Part shown: piece by piece, positions 1 through 9,395 of the stretch
Layout: the number at the start of each line of letters is the position of its first letter
How positions within the stretch are numbered: position 1 is the first letter of the stretch
DNA from: Croceivirga sp.
GTDB taxonomy: Bacteria > Bacteroidota > Bacteroidia > Flavobacteriales > Flavobacteriaceae
Assembly: GCA_028284285.1 (NCBI GenBank)
Contig: JANQSA010000048.1
Coordinates: 1-64,000 of the forward strand
Direction: 5' to 3'
Length of the DNA: 64,000 bases
Translations under genes and position numbers: made by a program
The notes under the pieces: model-generated
What the model was told of the DNA's origin: nothing
What the model saw: the letters and a program-made list of their open reading frames with translations, nothing else
The model's database searches: none

Positions 1-1
1 G

Positions 2-523
2 ATACTCGGTCTGTTGCTCGTAGCAAGCAGTTGTAATGACGACGACCCTACCGCCCCGCCCATCACCGCGGAGAACACCTTTTCCTGTAAGATCAACGGT
101 GAACTCTTTGTCCCGGAAGACCATGGGGGGTTTCCTGTGATTCAGGATGGTATACGTGTACTTGTCACCGAAGACAACGCGTGGCGTTTTATTTTTGGTG
201 ATGGTAATAGGGATATATATATATACATAGTTGATGTTACTTCGACGGGAAATTACGAGTTAGCACTTTCCAATGGCGACGCGTTCTTTACACAGGAATC
301 TGAAAACTTAATGGAAGCCGATTTGGAACAAATAACAGGTTCAACACATATCTCAACAACACAATCAGGTGCTTTCGAGGTACTTGAACTGGAAGTGAAC
401 AAACGAGTCATTTTACAATTTGAGGAAATAGTTTTGGAAAGCCTTAACCATCCCGAAGAAACCATTGTACTTACCGAAGGCAAACTGAACATCAACCTCG
501 AAACGTTATTTGAAGAAGAATAG
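2..523 (+). CDS. DUF6252-like lipoprotein, 5' end cut by window edge
   Basis: Frame is open from the window start; ILGLLLVASSC lipobox matches the paralog at 647-1183 (MKLYPLILGLLLVASSC), so the start codon lies upstream of the window. Confidence 0.7.
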   Translation: MLGLLLVASSCNDDDPTAPPITAENTFSCKINGELFVPEDHGGFPVIQDGIRVLVTEDNAWRFIFGDGNRDIYIYIVDVTSTGNYELALSNGDAFFTQESENLMEADLEQITGSTHISTTQSGAFEVLELEVNKRVILQFEEIVLESLNHPEETIVLTEGKLNINLETLFEEE

Positions 524-646
524 AAAATGTTACCCTACGCTGTTCCCCGCCATAACCGCTAAAGCCTTAACCGCTTGGTAATATCGTATTGTGCTATTTT
601 TCTTATCTTAGGGTAAGACGTCAAACGCCCAAACCCTTACACTGCT

Positions 647-1183
647 ATGAAATTATATCCCCTGATACTTGGTCTGTTGCTGGTAGCAAGCAGCTGTAAT
701 GACGACGACCCTAGCGCCCCGCCCATCACGGCAGAAAACACCTTTTCCTGTAAGATCAACGGTGAACTCTTTGTCCCGGAAGACCATGGGGGGTTTCCCA
801 TTATACAAAGAGGAATTCTCGTGTCTCAATTTGATAATAATTGGGAGCTTAAATTTGGCAATGGCCCAATTGATGTTGATATATATATAGTTGATGTAAT
901 TGAAACAGGTGATTATACTTTAGCCAGATCAGATGGGAGGGCTGATTTCTTCAAAAAAACAGAAAACCTTATGGAGGTTGATCTGCAACAGGTCACAGGA
1001 TCAACCCATGTGTCAACTTCCTCCTCAGGTAGTATTGAAGTACTTGAACTGGAAGTGAACAAACGAGTCATTTTACAATTTGAGGAAATAGTTTTGGAAA
1101 ACCTCAGCAATCCCGAAGAAACCATTGTACTTACCGAAGGCAAGCTGAATATCAACCTGGATACCCTTTTTGAAGAAGAATAG
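647..1183 (+). CDS. DUF6252-like lipoprotein, tandem paralog of the upstream gene
   Basis: Signal peptide with lipobox (LVASSC); FSCKINGELFVPED motif; near-identical N- and C-termini to preceding ORF. Confidence 0.75.
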   Translation: MKLYPLILGLLLVASSCNDDDPSAPPITAENTFSCKINGELFVPEDHGGFPIIQRGILVSQFDNNWELKFGNGPIDVDIYIVDVIETGDYTLARSDGRADFFKKTENLMEVDLQQVTGSTHVSTSSSGSIEVLELEVNKRVILQFEEIVLENLSNPEETIVLTEGKLNINLDTLFEEE

Positions 1184-1709
1184 AAACAATAGCATATCCC
1201 TTTAAGAAATCGATAACTACTACAAAAAAGGATAACCTTTTCATAACACTTTTTTATACTACTTTTCTTATCTTCATGTAAGATAATTTGTCCTAAAATC
1301 AAACCTGCTGTTATGGAATTCCCTGCCCTGTTGGTTGGCCCGCCAATGCTTGTGAAGTATACTGTTACCGGTCCTTTTGGCTCACCTGTTACCGCAGAAA
1401 CTACTTTTTCTTTTACCATCTGCAGTCCCTTTTCAGGTTCAGAAAATTGCGGGCTGTGCCCCACAAATTTGGTCAGCCCCTCGGAGGGGCTTTGTAAGGG
1501 CACTCCCCACCCTTCGGGCAGTGGAAATAGAGGCATCCTGCAGCAGTCCACCGTACTCCCCGGTTTTGAACCTGATGTAGCCAAACGGGCTACTTCGAAA
1601 TATAAGGTAGTAGTGCAGCTGTCCCGGAATCCACTTTGTGAATGGCCCCGGAAAACCACCTTAACACACTCCTATAAAAGAAAAATCCCTAAACTCTAAA
1701 TAGCATACC

Positions 1710-4637
1710 ATGAAAAAAATTACCGTACTCCTGCTGGGCCTCCTGCCCTTGTCCTTATTCGCACAATATACGGCCAGCGCCGATGCGAAGTTCCAACCCC
1801 TGAACAAAAGCGCCGTTACTACGGATATCTTATACGATAGGGTGTACCCCATGGCCGAACTCACCGATTTTAACCACAGTGCCGCGGATACCTCACAGGT
1901 GAAGCACTTTTATAATGCCTGGGCCGAACTGCAGACGGCGGATTACACCAACCGCTGGAATACCATTACTACGTTGCGGAACCATGTGGGCACCCAATGG
2001 GCGCAGGACAAGGTGGCCATAGGAATGATCAATGTGGATTTTGAGGTGATTGATGATGCGGCCATTGAGGACAATCTGTTGGCCTTTTCAGGGCCGGACA
2101 GCCTGTTGACAGACGTGCCGGGCAGGCCCCGCAGCCCCTATCTTAAAAGGAATGCCCTGGTGCTAAGCCCTTTACAGCAGAACAGCAACAGCACCACGGT
2201 GACCTTTGTAACGGGCAACAACTTCAGGATGCAGGCAGCCAGTCCTACCATTAGCAGCCTGCAGGCCGATTTTGGCAACGGGCAGGGCTACCAGAGCTTG
2301 TCGTTGAACGGTTCCAAAACCGTTACCTTTCCCAATACGGGCATGTACTACATTAAGTTTAAGGTAAATTTCTCTAATGGCAGCACCCGCTATACCTATG
2401 GGAAGATCCGTATCAACAGCACCCCCTATGTGGCCTCCAAGGCTACGGTGACGGGAAAGGCAAGCAGCTGTACCTGCGCCGGGGGCACCATTTTCTCCTC
2501 CCGCCGGTTCCGGGGCTATGATGAACCCCAGGGCTATGAAGGGTCAGGGGAGTTTACGGTCTTTCAAGGAGGCAGTGCCCTGGACCGGCCTGTGATCGTA
2601 CTGGATGGTTTTGATCCTTTTGAGGGAGAAGCTGATGGTGTAGGTATTCCAGAAATTAACAATTTTCTCATATATTCCGGAGGTAATCTATTAGCTGATT
2701 TAACCAATCAAGATTTTGATGTTATTCCCCTAAACTTTACCAAATACCGTACCGATGATGGCCGCACCATCAACGGGGGTACGGACTATATAGAGCGTAA
2801 TGCCATGGTGCTCATTGACCTGATCACCAAAATGCGGGGCTGTAAAACGGGCAGCAACCCTATCAAGGTCATCGGCTTTAGCATGGGCGGGCTGGTGGCC
2901 CGCTATGCGTTGCGCTATATGGAGCAAAACGGCATACCCCATGATACCGACCTGTTTGTATCGGTAGATGCGCCCCATAACGGGGCTACCGTACCTGTGG
3001 GCATACAAGAGATTGCCGCTTTCCTGGATGACCTTTTGCCGCTTGGTGTCATTGACGATGATATTGATACCGGGGTAATATCATTGACCAGCCCCGCGGC
3101 CAAACAAATGTTGGCGCACCACTATCTGGCGAACTCAAAGACCACCAAGGGCGCACCCAATTTTCATGACCGTTTTTATAACACCTTGAACAGCATGGGG
3201 TTTCCACAGCAGACCCGAAACATTTCGGTAGTGGACGGGGTAGCCACGGGCGTGCCCATCAATGTGCCCGGCCAAAAATATTTGGATTTTGAAATGCGAA
3301 CAGGGTTGTTGTTTTTAATTGGTGGAAGGACCAAGGCAAAATTGAACTACGCTCCCAACCGGGGGTTGACCCGTGATGTGATGAACTTTAAGGTGCAGTT
3401 GAAATTGTTGCTCATACGCATAACGCTCTACAAACGCATCAAGCAGGTGGCCACATCTTCAGTTACGGGCAGCTATGAAAACTCACCAGGGGGATTTTAC
3501 CCTGCTGAAGAATTGATATTTGAATTTTTGGATGGCGAAGATGAGTTTAACCTGACCAGCGATGATTTTCTTGAAGCTGTACTTGGTGACATTGAATTAA
3601 AGCTTACTAACTCCAATTTTTCTTTTATTCCCGTAAAAAGCGGATTGGCTTTTTCCGGCAGTAATCAAGATTTGTATGAAGATTTTTCTGAAAGGGACTT
3701 GGTTTGCACGGGCGAAACCCCATTTGACACCTATTTTACCGCTACAACCAATGCACAACACATCCAATTGAACAGTAACAGTGCCAATTTTATAGAGCAA
3801 GAGATACGAGGTGTGCCCCAACCACCCAATGTCACTATTGCCAATAACAACATCATTAATGGTCCTGAATTGATCTGCAATGGGAATACGGTATACTCCC
3901 TGACCAATTGTTCAGCGCCCGGTATAACCTGGTCAGCAAGTGCAAACCTGACCATTGTAGGATCCACAGCCACAACTGTTACTGTTAGGCCGGCTACTAC
4001 CGGTACAAGTGGGAACGCTACCATTTCCGGTTCCTTCGCGGGCCAAACGGTTGAAAAAGAGATCTATGTGGGTAAGCCCGAAGACCTTAGTTTTGATGGT
4101 ATACAGGGCAATTCTTTTGTTTCGTCTAATTCAACAGAGCAGTATTATGTGCCGGTAGATAAAATAATAGATCAGGGCTATACCAATTATTATTGGTCCG
4201 TATCCCCTGCAAGTACACTGAGAATGGTTAGCAGCCATATGAATAGAAATGATGTTTTTGTTCAGATTTTGGGTACTGGTATGGCAGAGGTAAATTTTCA
4301 TGCTACCAATCCCTGCGGTTCTACGACATCTACATTGTTTATTACCATTTTTGATGGCGGGGGTTTATTTTTTAGCGCTTATCCGAATCCTGCCGGTACA
4401 ACCCTGACTATAGAAAAACTGGAAAATGTTGCACTACAAACCCCCGAAACTTTGGGAAGAAGTTTTAAAACATCTTCTGACAGTTTTGAACTCTATAATT
4501 TCAATTCGGAACTTGTGATGTCCGGTGAATTAAAAGAGATAACAAATATTGATGTTTCTGCCTTAAAGAAAGGAACCTATATTTTGAGGATACGTACCAA
4601 TGATCATGTAGAAGCGCAAAAGATAATAATTCAGTAA
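1710..4637 (+). CDS. Secreted alpha/beta-hydrolase (lipase-like) protein with C-terminal T9SS sorting domain
   Basis: Signal peptide MKKITVLLLGLLPLSLFAQ; nucleophile elbow VIGFSMGGLVARYALRY; C-term YPNPAGTTLTIEKLEN...KGTYILRIRTNDHVEAQKIIIQ typical of type A T9SS domain. Confidence 0.85.
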   Translation: MKKITVLLLGLLPLSLFAQYTASADAKFQPLNKSAVTTDILYDRVYPMAELTDFNHSAADTSQVKHFYNAWAELQTADYTNRWNTITTLRNHVGTQWAQDKVAIGMINVDFEVIDDAAIEDNLLAFSGPDSLLTDVPGRPRSPYLKRNALVLSPLQQNSNSTTVTFVTGNNFRMQAASPTISSLQADFGNGQGYQSLSLNGSKTVTFPNTGMYYIKFKVNFSNGSTRYTYGKIRINSTPYVASKATVTGKASSCTCAGGTIFSSRRFRGYDEPQGYEGSGEFTVFQGGSALDRPVIVLDGFDPFEGEADGVGIPEINNFLIYSGGNLLADLTNQDFDVIPLNFTKYRTDDGRTINGGTDYIERNAMVLIDLITKMRGCKTGSNPIKVIGFSMGGLVARYALRYMEQNGIPHDTDLFVSVDAPHNGATVPVGIQEIAAFLDDLLPLGVIDDDIDTGVISLTSPAAKQMLAHHYLANSKTTKGAPNFHDRFYNTLNSMGFPQQTRNISVVDGVATGVPINVPGQKYLDFEMRTGLLFLIGGRTKAKLNYAPNRGLTRDVMNFKVQLKLLLIRITLYKRIKQVATSSVTGSYENSPGGFYPAEELIFEFLDGEDEFNLTSDDFLEAVLGDIELKLTNSNFSFIPVKSGLAFSGSNQDLYEDFSERDLVCTGETPFDTYFTATTNAQHIQLNSNSANFIEQEIRGVPQPPNVTIANNNIINGPELICNGNTVYSLTNCSAPGITWSASANLTIVGSTATTVTVRPATTGTSGNATISGSFAGQTVEKEIYVGKPEDLSFDGIQGNSFVSSNSTEQYYVPVDKIIDQGYTNYYWSVSPASTLRMVSSHMNRNDVFVQILGTGMAEVNFHATNPCGSTTSTLFITIFDGGGLFFSAYPNPAGTTLTIEKLENVALQTPETLGRSFKTSSDSFELYNFNSELVMSGELKEITNIDVSALKKGTYILRIRTNDHVEAQKIIIQ

Positions 4638-5055
4638 TCGAACTATAAAAAGTGTTTTTTAATAGCATTGCGCCTTACTGCGGGATGTAGTGAAGAGGGA
4701 TATATCCGTTACCGCCCATAGCCGTACCACCCAAGCTACTGCCCGCAGTAGTCCGGATTTAAACGTAATGAATACCCGGGGAAGAAATACTACGCTACCG
4801 ATCCATTTTTGTGATCTTTTGAGGGTACATAGTTAGAGGTCATGGTATAGTTTACGTTTTAAACGGAAAAGGTCCTATTGGTTCCTTTTGTTAAGCTATT
4901 TTTTATACGCTTTAAGGGAAACTTCATGCTAATCTTCACCAACCTAAATGCCTTTCAACGAATTGTAGGAAATTTACTTGTTTAACAAGAGTAGTATTCT
5001 TAGTTTTCCCCACAACAACATGAACCTAATCTTCCTCCCATATTCAATAGCAAAG

Positions 5056-5150
5056 CAGCCTGCCAGCCCCGTAACCGGAAAAATCAATTCTAAATGGAAT
5101 GAATTCATTCATAAGTTCCCCGGGTTAGCTGTCGGGGGCAGGCTGTCTTT
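5056..5150 (+). ncRNA. Candidate structured transcript end: long imperfect hairpin followed by a T-tract
   Basis: CAGCCTGCC (5056-5064) pairs with GGCAGGCTG (5137-5145); further pairing CCC/GGG and TAACCGG/CCGGGTTA; internal palindrome GAATGAATTCATTC; followed by TCTTTTT. Confidence 0.4.
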
Positions 5151-5480
5151 TTAGCTAATAAATACCCATTGGCGGATAGCGGTCTTTCAGATGCTGACTT
5201 TTGTGTAATGGTGTTACCCCTTTTACCCAACCAGGATTTTGCATTGCTTTCTTTCGTACAACATTTCATCACTATCGATGAGTTTTACGCACCAACAAAT
5301 TCTTATACATCAAAAAGGTGTATCAATAATTCGGGAAAACGAAGTTAAAGCCCATTTGTTTTTATGGTATTTACTGATTAAACGGGGATTCACCCTATTT
5401 TAGCCTTCATAATTGTAAAGAATGAATTGATACGGGTAGCACTACCCTAAAACCAACAACACTACGAACAAAATGCTGAT

Positions 5481-6140
5481 ATGCCTGTAAAAGGAGTTGT
5501 TTTTGACTTTAACGGAACCTTGTTCTTCGATACCCATTTGCACAATGCAGCTTGGGATACTTTTCTGGAAAGACATGGTATGGTCCTCAACACCGAGGAA
5601 AAAAATCTAAAAATCCATGGTAAGAACAATTCAGAGATACTCAAGGGCCTTTTTGAGCAGGATCTTAGCAAAAGCGACATTCAGGTTTTGAGCATTGAAA
5701 AGGAAGACATTTATCAGGAATTCTGTTTAGGAGGGTCAATGGAATTGGCCCCGGGGGCTGTAGAATTTCTCAGTTTCCTGACAAGAGAAAAGATCCCTTT
5801 TACTATTGCGACAGCTTCCGACCTGTATAATCTTGAATTTTATTTTGACCAACTAAAACTGAGCCGGTATTTTGACATCTCCACTATTGTGTATAGCGAT
5901 GGTACCGTGAAGAGCAAACCCGATCCGGATATTTTCCTGAAGGCCATCAATCTGCTGGATATTGAAGCAGGGCATACCCTGGTTTTTGAAGACTCTTTGT
6001 CCGGCATTCGGGCAGCGGAAAGGGCCGGCGTTGGAAAAATCATCATTGTAGCCTCTTCCAATCATGATTACAATGAATGGTCACATCAAAGGATCCAGGA
6101 TTTTTCTCAGGTGGACAGGTCAATTTTTAAGCCTGTTTAA
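5481..6140 (+). CDS. HAD family hydrolase (beta-phosphoglucomutase-like)
   Basis: FDFNGTLFFDT motif I, TIATAS motif II, KPDPDIFLKA and VFEDSLSGIRAA motifs. Confidence 0.85.
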   Translation: MPVKGVVFDFNGTLFFDTHLHNAAWDTFLERHGMVLNTEEKNLKIHGKNNSEILKGLFEQDLSKSDIQVLSIEKEDIYQEFCLGGSMELAPGAVEFLSFLTREKIPFTIATASDLYNLEFYFDQLKLSRYFDISTIVYSDGTVKSKPDPDIFLKAINLLDIEAGHTLVFEDSLSGIRAAERAGVGKIIIVASSNHDYNEWSHQRIQDFSQVDRSIFKPV

Positions 6141-6229
6141 CTTACTTTCCGCTATCCTGAAAACCTTTAGTTCTCCTAATCAAAGGAATCCCTTTGTTTA
6201 TACCAATAAGCGATTGCTTTAAGGTCGTC

Positions 6230-6937
6230 TTACTCATTTAAATATACCAAACGCTCCAGCCTCGCCAACTCTTTATCATCCACATACTTGCCAATTTCCT
6301 TTCTGAATTTCGCCATGTTGGTATACGGCCGGTATTCTTCAAATTCATGTGCCATGCGGTTCCCAACACCAGGTAAGGCCTTTATGTCCTCTTCTGAAGC
6401 CGTGTTTAATTCAACGGGGACAAAAACATAATTTTCATAGCGTGCTACTTCTTGGGCATCCACATATTTTCCAATCTCTCGTCTAAATTGCTTTATGCTG
6501 GTATACGGTCTGTATTCTTCAAACTCATGCGCCATGCGTTCCCCAACACCGGGGATCATTTTAAAATCCGCTTCAGCCGTGGTGTTTAAATTAAAGGGTA
6601 CAAAAATCTTTTGGTACAATGCCTCTTTATTTTCCACATTACCGACCAATGCATCAAAATCGTTCATGCTTAAGAACGGTCTTTTCTCCAAAATCTGAGC
6701 CACTATTTCCGAAGGAAGCCCCATTCCTTCCAATTCTTCTTCCGGAACCAGATTGGCATTTACCACGGTTGGGGATGCGGCTTTTTCTAACGCTTCAGTA
6801 GCATCGCCTTCAGTACCCGATGCAGTTTGTTCGGTATTGGCTTCTTTGTCTTTTTCGCCATCTTTCGATTCTTTACACGCTATAATCACTATACTCAATA
6901 AGGCAGCGCTAAATACCAATTTTGCTAATTTTCTCAT
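6230..6937 (-). CDS. Helix-hairpin-helix (ComEA-like) lipoprotein with duplicated HhH modules
   Basis: Lipobox IVIIAC; two copies of PGVGxRMAHEFEEYRPYT..FRxEIGKYVD. Confidence 0.7.
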   Translation of the reverse strand: MRKLAKLVFSAALLSIVIIACKESKDGEKDKEANTEQTASGTEGDATEALEKAASPTVVNANLVPEEELEGMGLPSEIVAQILEKRPFLSMNDFDALVGNVENKEALYQKIFVPFNLNTTAEADFKMIPGVGERMAHEFEEYRPYTSIKQFRREIGKYVDAQEVARYENYVFVPVELNTASEEDIKALPGVGNRMAHEFEEYRPYTNMAKFRKEIGKYVDDKELARLERLVYLNE

Positions 6938-7371
6938 AGTTTGTGTTTTATAAGTAATACATAGGAATAACCCAATAATGCTAATACAATCATACTGCCC
7001 GGGGCAAGCGTGGGCAGTGCGCCTGATAAGCTTTCCAAAAACAAATTCCAGCCGTTTGCGGTAGGTTGTATCTCTTGTTCAAATTCATAATTAGCACGTA
7101 AATGCAAAAAAGTACCATACACACCGCTTAGGGCCGTTAGGCCCATTACCCCTTTAAATACATTCATCATAAAGTGGGTTCTTCGAAAAAAGAGAATGCC
7201 TGCGAAAAGAATAGCCAACCCAATGCAAAACATGGGGATCAACTGCTGTACTCCTTCATAGTGTTTCAACAGATACAATTCCAAGGAAGTCCCGATCATC
7301 ATAAAAAACAAGGCCACAAGAATGATGCGTTTTAAATTCAACCGTTCATTTGTATTCCGTTGTCTTTCCAT
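6934..7371 (-). CDS. Integral membrane protein, unknown function
   Basis: Likely start is the internal Met MERQRNTNERLNLKRI at 7371; four hydrophobic segments. Confidence 0.6.
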   Translation of the reverse strand: MERQRNTNERLNLKRIILVALFFMMIGTSLELYLLKHYEGVQQLIPMFCIGLAILFAGILFFRRTHFMMNVFKGVMGLTALSGVYGTFLHLRANYEFEQEIQPTANGWNLFLESLSGALPTLAPGSMIVLALLGYSYVLLIKHKL

Positions 7372-7685
7372 TAACGGTATAAAAATAAGCAGGGAAGATG
7401 GGTTGTGAAAATTACCCAGACCTATTCTAAATAAAAATAACAAAAGCTTGATGTGCACTAATCCGCACATAAAATACAATAAATCCCAACTGAAGAAATG
7501 ATGGATACATCTATAGATGGAAAGATCAAGGCATAGAATACACCGGACAAATGCATGAGCCACCACAAATCCTCCCCGTTGGTAGCAAGGCAAAGAATTC
7601 TTAACAGAATGGCATTTGGGCAAGAAATTCCTAACTTATAATTCCCTTAAACTCCTGTTCACTATTTTTTGGAGTTCGTCTACGT

Positions 7686-8741
7686 ATGGAATTTGAAAAT
7701 CAGATCTTGTTTTTCTTTAGTGCCATCGGCGCATTTAACGGACTTTTTTTAAGTGCCTATTTCGCTTTTTTTATAAAAAACAAGAATAGGGCTACCTACT
7801 TTTTATCAGCACTATTGCTTGTAGTCAGTATAAGGGTGGCGAAATCCGTTTTTTTAACCTTTTACCACGATATTTCCAACGGTTTTATCCAGTTGGGCCT
7901 ATCCGCCTGTCTGCTCATCGGCCCTTTTTTGTACTTGTACGTTTCGGAGGCCATAAGTGAAAAAAAACAACATGGCCGTACATGGTTATGGCATATTGTA
8001 CCGGTTGTTTTGGGAATGGTGCTAATCGGCTATTACTTCCCCTACAAAGAATACCGTTATTTATGGCAACGTTCCAGCAATGGCTACCTGTGTTGGCTAT
8101 TGTTCGGTCAATGGTTGGTGTACATCCTGTTATCCATACGATTGTTAAAAGAGCCCCTTCGCAAACTGTTTTCCCGTACTGCAAAATTGAGTACTAAGGA
8201 GATTTGGCTGACCACTATTGTTACCAGTATTTTACTGATTTGGTTGGCCTATTTTACCGCTACCTATACCTCCTACATTGTTGGTGCGCTTTCCTTTTCC
8301 TTTGTTTTGTATTTGTCCCTGTTGTTATGGGTACTAAGAAGAAGAGACGCGAGGCCTTTTTTTGAAACTCCTAAAAAATATGGCAATAAGACCATTAGTG
8401 ATTTGGAGGCCAAAACACTCCTGACCCGGTTGGATGAGCTTATGCACGATAAGGCTTTGTACAAAAGTCCGGATATAAAACTTAGGGATTTGGCTGATGA
8501 GCTGAGCGTTTCCACACACCGGCTATCCCAATTATTGAATGATAATCTGGGGAAGTCTTTTACGCAGTACCTTAATGAGTTGAGAACGGAAGAAGCCAAA
8601 AAGCTTATTCAAACACATCACCAGTTCACCCTTGAGGCCATAGGTCGGGAAGCGGGGTTCAGCTCAAGATCTACCTTTTACACCGCCTTTAAAAAAATGA
8701 CAGGAAAAACTCCGGCACAGTTTAAAAGATCGCTTCCCTAG
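7686..8741 (+). CDS. AraC family transcriptional regulator with N-terminal multi-TM domain
   Basis: Seven-TM-like N-terminus; C-terminal AraC HTH (LSVSTHRLSQLLNDNLGKSFTQYLNELRTEEAKKLI...FSSRSTFYTAFKKMTGKTPAQFK). Confidence 0.9.
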   Translation: MEFENQILFFFSAIGAFNGLFLSAYFAFFIKNKNRATYFLSALLLVVSIRVAKSVFLTFYHDISNGFIQLGLSACLLIGPFLYLYVSEAISEKKQHGRTWLWHIVPVVLGMVLIGYYFPYKEYRYLWQRSSNGYLCWLLFGQWLVYILLSIRLLKEPLRKLFSRTAKLSTKEIWLTTIVTSILLIWLAYFTATYTSYIVGALSFSFVLYLSLLLWVLRRRDARPFFETPKKYGNKTISDLEAKTLLTRLDELMHDKALYKSPDIKLRDLADELSVSTHRLSQLLNDNLGKSFTQYLNELRTEEAKKLIQTHHQFTLEAIGREAGFSSRSTFYTAFKKMTGKTPAQFKRSLP

Positions 8742-8844
8742 TCCTATTCTTATCTCAAATTATAATCCCGGACATTTTGATGTAGCAGCGATAGTGGATT
8801 TCACCTCCATTTTGAGAGATTTACTATACATCAAAAACAAGGTC

Positions 8845-9276
8845 ATGAAAAAATACATGCTTCTTACAGCAGTGATCTGCTGTTGCATAAATACCACACT
8901 TGCCCAATCCGGAAACGATACCACTGCCATCGCCCAAATAACAAAAACCCTTACGGACTATATTGAAGGATCTACTAACGGTCAGCCTAATAGGTTGAAG
9001 ACCGCATTTCATCCTGATCTAAAACTGTATTACGTAAAAGACGGAGCATTAAAAATTTGGAGCGGCAAGGAGTATATTGAAGATACCAAAGAAGGCCAAC
9101 CCACCGGGGAAACAGGGAAAATCATCGCAATAGACTATGAGAACGATATTGCCGTAGCCAAAGTTCAAATTTCGAATCCAAAGAATACCATTCCTTATGT
9201 GGATTATTTTATGTTGATGAAACTGAAGAACCAATGGACCATTATCCACAAAATGTTTACGAAAAGAGTGAATTGA
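8845..9276 (+). CDS. Nuclear transport factor 2 family / putative lumazine-binding domain protein, secreted
   Basis: Signal peptide MKKYMLLTAVICCCINTTLAQ; NTF2-like domain ending NQWTIIHKMFTKRVN; the ORF track start (8794) looks too far upstream. Confidence 0.7.
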   Translation: MKKYMLLTAVICCCINTTLAQSGNDTTAIAQITKTLTDYIEGSTNGQPNRLKTAFHPDLKLYYVKDGALKIWSGKEYIEDTKEGQPTGETGKIIAIDYENDIAVAKVQISNPKNTIPYVDYFMLMKLKNQWTIIHKMFTKRVN

Positions 9277-9395
9277 ATCCCTATGTGATCATGCGCTCAA
9301 AAAAGACACCGCTCATTTTTTCGTTGTTCGCCACCATTTTGTGTAGCTGTACTGAAAAGCTTTTGATCGGGGATAATAAAAACAAACATTTTCAA

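Noticed and set aside
913-1659. 248 aa minus-strand ORF
   Set aside because: About a third is antisense to the well-supported lipoprotein gene at 647-1183, and no family is recognisable. Kept only as part of the observation on 1300-1660.
1313-1699. 128 aa plus-strand ORF as a protein-coding gene
   Set aside because: Composition (Pro/Ser/Cys rich, no domain pattern) and overlap with another open frame on the opposite strand make coding status unsupported.
7341-7361. ACCGTTCAT followed by CCGTTGTC, resembling LytTR repeats
   Set aside because: Lies inside the coding sequence of the 6934-7371 gene and the spacing does not give a second good match at 12-13 bp.
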